Shown piece after piece: positions 59,568-64,000 of a stretch of DNA of 64,000 nucleotides (position 1 is its first letter; the number at the start of each line of letters is the position of its first letter). Under the pieces are notes generated by a model that made no database searches, had not been told where the DNA came from, and worked only from the letters and a program-made list of their open reading frames with translations. Both the position numbers and the translations under genes were made by a program. Source of the DNA: Ramlibacter henchirensis (GTDB taxonomy: Bacteria; Pseudomonadota; Gammaproteobacteria; Burkholderiales; Burkholderiaceae_C); the NCBI RefSeq assembly GCF_004682015.1, contig NZ_SMLM01000001.1, positions 558,001 through 622,000 of the forward strand. Direction: 5' to 3'.

Positions 59568-60258
59568 GTGGTCGCAGGAGGAGATCGGCGAGTGCGTGAA
59601 CGCGGTGCTGCGCTCGCGCCGATCGGTTCGCGCGTACCGCGCGGATCCGGTCCGCCGGAGCGACGTGCTGGACATCCTGCAGGTGGCCGCCCGCGCTCCG
59701 AGCAACTCGAACACCCAGCCCTGGCGGGTCTACGTGGTGACCGGCCCGCCCATGCAGGCGCTGGGCGAAGCGCTGGTCGCCGCCTTCCGCGAGGACAAGC
59801 TGCCCCCCTCGCGGCACTTCCCGGATCCGCTGCCGGAGGACTTCGGCCGTCACCATGCCGATTTCGCACAGCGCTACTACGGCTGCCTGGGCATCGACCG
59901 TAGCGACGGTGCGGCGCGCGCGCGGCAGACATTGCGCAATTTCGGCTTCTTCGGCGCACCGGTGGGCCTGATCTTCACCATCGACTCCCGCTTGACGCGC
60001 CACAGCTGGCTGGACCTCGGCCTGTTCGTGCAGAACGTGATGATCGCCGCCAAGGCGCGCGGCCTCGACACCTGTCCGCAGGTGTCGTTCGCGCGCTTCC
60101 ATCCGGTGATCGCATCGCAGCTGCGCATTCCCGAGGGGGAGGTCACGGCTTGCGGCATGTCGATGGGCTACGGCGACATGGCCGCCGCAGTGAACCGGAT
60201 GCAAATGCCACGGCGGCCGGTGCAGGACTTTGCGCGGCTGGTCGGGTTTGATGGGTAG
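59554..60258 (+). CDS. pnbA: Nitroreductase (PnbA-like)
   Basis: A 234-residue FMN nitroreductase. The FMN-contact segments RRSVRAYRADP and APSNSNTQPWRVYVV are present, and LGLFVQNVMIAAKARGLDTCPQ forms the dimer-core helix. In 4-nitrobenzoate degraders such an enzyme reduces the nitro group to hydroxylamine with NADPH, and the lyase then works on the product. Its coupling to the lyase by a 14-base overlap supports this. Without biochemical data other nitroaromatics remain possible. Confidence 0.83.
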   Translation: MPSREWSQEEIGECVNAVLRSRRSVRAYRADPVRRSDVLDILQVAARAPSNSNTQPWRVYVVTGPPMQALGEALVAAFREDKLPPSRHFPDPLPEDFGRHHADFAQRYYGCLGIDRSDGAARARQTLRNFGFFGAPVGLIFTIDSRLTRHSWLDLGLFVQNVMIAAKARGLDTCPQVSFARFHPVIASQLRIPEGEVTACGMSMGYGDMAAAVNRMQMPRRPVQDFARLVGFDG

Positions 60259-60294
60259 CAGGAGCCGCAAGCCTGCTTTGGGTCGGAAGCAGCC

Positions 60295-60867
60295 GTGTCC
60301 GATACCATGGGCGCTCGGATGCAAGGCAAGCCTGTTCCGCACTTCGAGCAAGTCGACCTGGAGCGCGTGCGAGCGGTCTTCGTGCGCGGCCGCACGCATC
60401 GCGCGCTCTTGAAGATCCCCTTCCGCCATCGGCCACCAGCCAGCACGCTGTGTCTCGTGGGGCAGAACCCCAGCGATGCTGGCGAGGAGCATGCAGACAA
60501 GACGGTCCGATATCTCGAGCGCTACGTTCACGAGCGTCTTCCGCAGTACGGCGCCATGCTGATGCTGAACCTCTATACGCGGGTGGACAAGCGCAAGGAG
60601 TTCGGCGATGTGGAGCACCCGCAGGCGGACCGCATCCTGCGCTGCGCGATCCGCAGGCACCAGGATTTCCTTTTCGTTTTCGGCCAACTGAAGAACGAAG
60701 GAAAGTACAGGTTTCCCGAGCGGCTGCGGCAGCTACAGCCGCTCTTCATTGGCAAGAACCTCTTGCAGTTCGACCTCGCAACCGACTTCCCGCCGCATCC
60801 CGGCAACGCGAAGATCCTTTACAGCAAGTTGGATGTGGGACTGAAACCGTTCTTGTTCGTAGCCTGA
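60295..60867 (+). CDS. DUF1643-like protein
   Basis: A 190-residue protein with the pattern of DUF1643: STLCLVGQNPSDAGEEHADKT, then YLERYVHERLPQYGAMLMLNLYTR and FPPHPGNAKIL near the end. The family has no proven activity. The start is GTG 60295 with GGAAG upstream; ATG 60307 or 60319 are alternatives. Base composition is lower in GC than the preceding operon and it is separated by 36 bases from the nitroreductase, so it may be a later arrival. Confidence 0.65.
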   Translation: MSDTMGARMQGKPVPHFEQVDLERVRAVFVRGRTHRALLKIPFRHRPPASTLCLVGQNPSDAGEEHADKTVRYLERYVHERLPQYGAMLMLNLYTRVDKRKEFGDVEHPQADRILRCAIRRHQDFLFVFGQLKNEGKYRFPERLRQLQPLFIGKNLLQFDLATDFPPHPGNAKILYSKLDVGLKPFLFVA

Positions 60868-61395
60868 TGTCCGCGTCCGGCCATCTGCGAAGGCCGGCAT
60901 TCTGCTTTGGACATGGGTCATCAGGGACTCCTCCCGACAAGTGATCCTGCGGTCCGCGTCAACCACGGACATGAGGCTGGTCGGGTCGATGACGAAGGCC
61001 GGGGGCGAGTCTGGTGCGTGATCGGAAAAAAGACGTGAGCAATGCACCGCTCCGGGCGCGCCCGCACCTGCTGCTGCCGAGAGCGAAGCGGCGCCGTACT
61101 GACCACGTATCGTGCGTGCTCCTCAGGCGCTGCTGCGCAGGTGCTTACAGAAAAGGGCGGCGCGCAGACGTGGTCCGCGCGCGGCGATCCAGAAGGCATG
61201 GCTCGTACCCAGCCCGACAGCAGCTTCCGCTTTACGCGTAGCTTGGCGAGGCCTACATTGACGATTCAGCTACGTGGCCCTTGTTGAACATCCGGCCACC
61301 GCCGGACCAAGCCTGCAGTCGAAGGGGCGGGCCCGGACCGCCGAAGGCGAGCAGGTGGGCAGCGGTGTGTTTGCCGATCCGACAAGGAGCACGAA
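60868..61395. other. Long intergenic region, nothing convincing
   Basis: 528 bases between the DUF1643-like gene and the haloperoxidase-like gene. Short open frames occur on both strands, none resembling a protein I know. There is no tRNA or clear hairpin. ACAAGGAGCACGAA before 61396 is the ribosome-binding site of the next gene. The region may hold debris of a lost gene. Confidence 0.5.
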
Positions 61396-62619
61396 ATGCG
61401 CCTTCCGCTCTCCCTCCGCCCGCTGGTCGTGGGCATCGCCGTCTTGTCTGCGCCCGCCCTCGCGGCCGCGAGCAATCTGATGGAATGGAATGAGGTCGCC
61501 TTCAAGGCGGCCGGTACGGCCCGGCAGTCGCCTCCCATGAGCACGCGCACCATGGCCATGGTCCATGCTGCGATGTTCGACGCGGTCAACGCGATCCAAC
61601 CTCGCTACGAGCCGTTCAAGTTCACGGCCGGCGCGCCATCGACTGCATCAGTGGACGCCGCGAGTGCCGCAGCGGCGCACGCGGTCCTTTCCAAGCAGTT
61701 CCCGGAGCAGAAGGCCGCGCTCGACGAAGCTTTGGCCGCATCCCTGGCCAAGACGGACGAAGGGACAGATCGTGGCAGCGGCATCGCGGTCGGCGCGGCG
61801 GCCGCGGCCTCGCTCCTGGCGTGGTGCGCCGAGGACCGCGTGGGACTCCCCACGGAGTACCGATTCGTCACGGCACCAGGCGTCTACGTTGGCACTACGC
61901 TGCCGGCGGGACACGACTTCGCAGTGTCGCGCCCTTGGCTGATGACGAAAGCAGACCAGTTCCGGCCTGGCCCCCCGCCGGCGCTGAGCAGCGATGTGTG
62001 GGCGCGCGACGTCAATGAGACCCGGCAGATCGGGGCCAAGGCGAGCAAGCTGCGCAGCCCGGAGCAGACTGAGGTCGCCACCTTCTGGATCGTGACAGGC
62101 GCGCCCTCATACAACGCGATCATCCGGCAGGCCGTATCCAACAAGAACCTCGACCCTGTCGACGCCGCGCGGGTGATGGCGCTGGCGTACATGGCAGCCA
62201 CCGATTCACTGGTGGCCGTATTCGACGCCAAGTACACCTATAACTTCTGGCGGCCCATCACCGCCGTGCGCAACGGCGACCAGCATGGAAACTCCGCGGT
62301 GCAGCGCGACGCCGGGTGGCTGCCGCTGGTTGATGCGCCGCTGCACCCGGAATACCCGTGCGCGCATTGCATTAGCTCCGCGGCGGTAGCGAAGGTTCTC
62401 CAGACCGAACTGGGTGACGAAAGCTCAATAAGCATGACCAGCCCATTCCTGCCTGGGGTGACGCGCCGTTGGTCGAGGTTCTCTGACTACTCCCAGGAGG
62501 TATCGAATGCGCGCATCTGGAGTGGAGTGCACTACCGCAATTCGGCCGAAGTTGGCGCGCGCATGGGCGGCGAGATTGGCAGCTATGCGACCGCGAACTT
62601 CCTAAAGCACTTGAAGTAG
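61396..62619 (+). CDS. Secreted vanadium-haloperoxidase/PAP2-like protein with altered active site
   Basis: A 407-residue exported protein (signal to about residue 25) of the vanadium-dependent haloperoxidase/acid-phosphatase fold. K279 and R286-P287 in KYTYNFWRP match the first motif. The second, usually PSGH, reads PCAHC (His324 kept). The third has R373 and H379 (ARIWSGVHYRNS), but the usual following Asp is Ser. Vanadate or phosphate may still bind, but the Ser/Gly of the oxyanion site are changed. It may oxidise halides or act as a phosphatase. AAGGAGCACGAA precedes the ATG. Confidence 0.75.
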   Translation: MRLPLSLRPLVVGIAVLSAPALAAASNLMEWNEVAFKAAGTARQSPPMSTRTMAMVHAAMFDAVNAIQPRYEPFKFTAGAPSTASVDAASAAAAHAVLSKQFPEQKAALDEALAASLAKTDEGTDRGSGIAVGAAAAASLLAWCAEDRVGLPTEYRFVTAPGVYVGTTLPAGHDFAVSRPWLMTKADQFRPGPPPALSSDVWARDVNETRQIGAKASKLRSPEQTEVATFWIVTGAPSYNAIIRQAVSNKNLDPVDAARVMALAYMAATDSLVAVFDAKYTYNFWRPITAVRNGDQHGNSAVQRDAGWLPLVDAPLHPEYPCAHCISSAAVAKVLQTELGDESSISMTSPFLPGVTRRWSRFSDYSQEVSNARIWSGVHYRNSAEVGARMGGEIGSYATANFLKHLK

Positions 62620-63047
62620 ATCACGCGGGGCTTGCTGGGGAGGCAACAGCTCCGGCAAGCGCCAGCTCTGCCTCAGGCAGGTCGGGCCTTGCGGGCCCTT
62701 GGCGTGGCCGTCCTGCGGCGCGGCCCCGCGTGAGCTTGATGCGGGTGGTGTTGCGCCGGCAAACCTAGGCTGCACATTGGCGTGTGCCTGGGTGTCCGCT
62801 TTCGCCTGGCGCAGGGTGTCCCCCTGGCAAGGCGACTGTGGCCCGGCCTGCAAACTGCTCGCCGGGCGTCGCTGGCCTCTTGGCGGCCTTCTCGTCGTGC
62901 GCGCGCTCATCATGCATTCGGACCGCGTCCCGAGTTGCACCTCATGGGACGCAGGGTTGTCACCCTTGGAGGGCTCGGCCCCTCTAATGGACAGAGGGAT
63001 CAAAGGAACGAATCGTCGTTGCCCGGTACCTCGCCAAAGGAGTTGCC
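62620..63047. other. Intergenic region, nothing recognised
   Basis: 428 bases without a convincing gene. GGGCC-TTGC-GGGCCC near 62685 could form a short hairpin after the haloperoxidase-like gene, but no T-run follows. The end holds AAAGGAGTTGCC, the ribosome-binding site of the next gene. Confidence 0.5.
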
Positions 63048-63335
63048 ATGAAATCCGTGTTCCCCTTTGTCATCTGCGCCGCACTGTCACTGCCTGTACT
63101 CGCGCAGCAGGTGGAAGCCATGAAACACGGAGACCCGCACGCGGAAGCCGAAGCCCAGGCCAGGGTGGACGCTAGAGCGAAGGTTCCCCTCAATCGAGTC
63201 ATCCAGCCCGAAGCGGAGCGATCGTTCAACGCCCGGGCCGCCGCGGTCGCCGAGAGCCGCAAGGCGCAACGCCTGCAAAGTCCGAAGCATCCCGCGGACC
63301 GCAGCCACGAGATACAGCAGTATCAGGAACTCTAA
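63048..63335 (+). CDS. Small secreted protein
   Basis: A 95-residue protein with a signal peptide (KSVFPFVICAALSLPVLAQQ) and a highly charged, Ala-rich helical remainder (EAEAQARVDARAKV, RAAAVAESRKAQRL). AAAGGAGTTGCC precedes the ATG, which is strong support. No family known. It is separate from both neighbours; a role in the periplasm is all that can be inferred. Confidence 0.65.
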   Translation: MKSVFPFVICAALSLPVLAQQVEAMKHGDPHAEAEAQARVDARAKVPLNRVIQPEAERSFNARAAAVAESRKAQRLQSPKHPADRSHEIQQYQEL

Positions 63336-63572
63336 GGGGACGAGCGGCCGTTCGCGGCGCGTGTGACGCGAGAGTCATGAAGCTGAGGCCGCTGGGGCAC
63401 GTGCCAATTGCCGAACGGATTCTGCCAGTTCAATGCGGTCGACGTACGGTAGGAAGTACCCGCGGGATCCGGGAGCTGTGCGGACGGCTGCTTGCGTCCA
63501 GAAGCGGCCGTGCCCGACTGCTTCTCGCCTTGGAGCCCTGCTGGATTGGCGCGCGCGCCCTGCAGCACAGCT

Positions 63573-64000
63573 TCAATCGAGCTTGATGCCTGCGGCTTTG
63601 ATGACGGCGCCCAGCTTCACCGCGTCGTCCTTGATCGTCCGCGAGAACTGCTCCGGGCTGCTCGCGACCACGTCCATCCCCATCGCGCCCAGCTTCTCCG
63701 TGACCTCGGGCAGCTTGAGAATGCGCGTGATCTCGGCGTTGAGCTTGGCCACGATGGCGCGGTCAGTGCCCGCAGGCGCCACAAGGCCGATCCAGGTGAC
63801 CAGGTCCATGCCCGCCAGACCGGATTCCGCCAAGGTGGGTACGTCCGGAAGCGACGGCGAGCGCCTGGCGCTGGTGACCGCCAGCGCCCGCACCTTCCCG
63901 GATCTCACGAACGCCATGGCCGGGCCGAGCGCATCGAAGATCACCGGCACCTGGCCTCCCACCACGTCGGTCATGGCCGGGCCGCTGCCCTTGTAGGGGA
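63573..64000 (-). CDS. Bug-family solute-binding protein, C-terminal part (runs off the window)
   Basis: Only the last 142 codons are present; the gene continues past the right edge. PYKGSGPAMTDVVGGQVPV is the central family segment, and VPTLAESGLAGMDLVTWIGLVAP and EKLGAMGMDVVASSPEQFSR are typical of the C-terminal half. It ends FKAAGIKLD-like (VIKAAGIKLD), as in other Bug proteins. It is the fourth member of this family in the window. Confidence 0.87.
   Translation of the reverse strand, partial: PYKGSGPAMTDVVGGQVPVIFDALGPAMAFVRSGKVRALAVTSARRSPSLPDVPTLAESGLAGMDLVTWIGLVAPAGTDRAIVAKLNAEITRILKLPEVTEKLGAMGMDVVASSPEQFSRTIKDDAVKLGAVIKAAGIKLD

Noticed and set aside
60733..61047. Minus-strand frame after the DUF1643-like gene
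   Set aside because: No fold, no ribosome-binding site and overlap with the 3' end of a better-supported gene.
1..64000. CRISPR arrays, tRNA/rRNA genes, transposases, phage genes
   Set aside because: No regularly spaced repeats, cloverleaf sequences, rRNA segments or transposase motifs were seen on reading through the window.

Overview
The window is very GC-rich DNA, densely packed with short operons. Several gene families point to a beta-proteobacterium of the order Burkholderiales, most likely Comamonadaceae (Variovorax or Ramlibacter type). The clearest pointers are four periplasmic Bug/TctC-type solute-binding proteins, a complete LivFGMHK importer, and many LysR, AraC and Lrp regulators next to catabolic genes. 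This is inferred from gene content only; there is no rRNA gene to place it. I see no tRNA, rRNA, CRISPR array, transposase or phage gene.

Layout. (1) 1-2.4 kb: the end of a DipZ-like thioredoxin-fold protein, then a PQQ-type sugar dehydrogenase overlapping its di-haem cytochrome c. (2) 2.8-11.3 kb: a leftward operon (Bug receptor, aldo/keto reductase, UGSC-family protein, thioredoxin-reductase-like flavoprotein, second Bug receptor). A LysR gene, an MmgE/PrpD protein and a small lipoprotein diverge from it. (3) 11.3-19.3 kb: a leftward LivK-H-M-G-F plus acyl-CoA ligase operon, diverging from a cyclase-family hydrolase. (4) 19.3-26.5 kb: single genes for a universal stress protein, amidase, acidic-tailed lipoprotein, membrane protein, class I aldolase, beta-propeller protein and short AraC regulator.

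(5) 26.6-55.1 kb: a large catabolic region. It starts with an Lrp-family regulator and contains two related copies of a module (GhrA-type reductase diverging from a HAD hydrolase, with a PuuB-like FAD oxidase nearby). The second reductase copy is broken by an in-frame amber codon. Around these sit two aldehyde dehydrogenases, a tartrate/malate-type dehydrogenase, cupins, a class III aminotransferase, a D-threonine-aldolase-like enzyme, an M20 amidohydrolase, a complete peptide-type ABC importer, an N-formylglutamate amidohydrolase-like enzyme and a DadA-like D-amino acid dehydrogenase. Together they suggest uptake, deacylation, oxidation and reduction of unusual, perhaps D- or N-blocked, amino acids.

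(6) 55.2-56.8 kb: a less GC-rich patch with a degenerate ligase nucleotidyltransferase domain and two small genes behind a 20-bp palindrome. (7) 56.9-60.3 kb: LysR, Bug receptor, hydroxylaminobenzoate lyase and nitroreductase, which look like a compact 4-nitrobenzoate-type catabolic cassette. (8) 60.3-64 kb: a DUF1643-like protein, a vanadium-haloperoxidase-like protein, a small secreted protein and the 3' part of another Bug receptor running off the end.

The best candidates for undescribed biology are the UGSC/thioredoxin-reductase operon, the duplicated reductase/HAD/FAD-oxidase region with its repeated control sequences, and the degenerate ligase with its small-gene neighbours.
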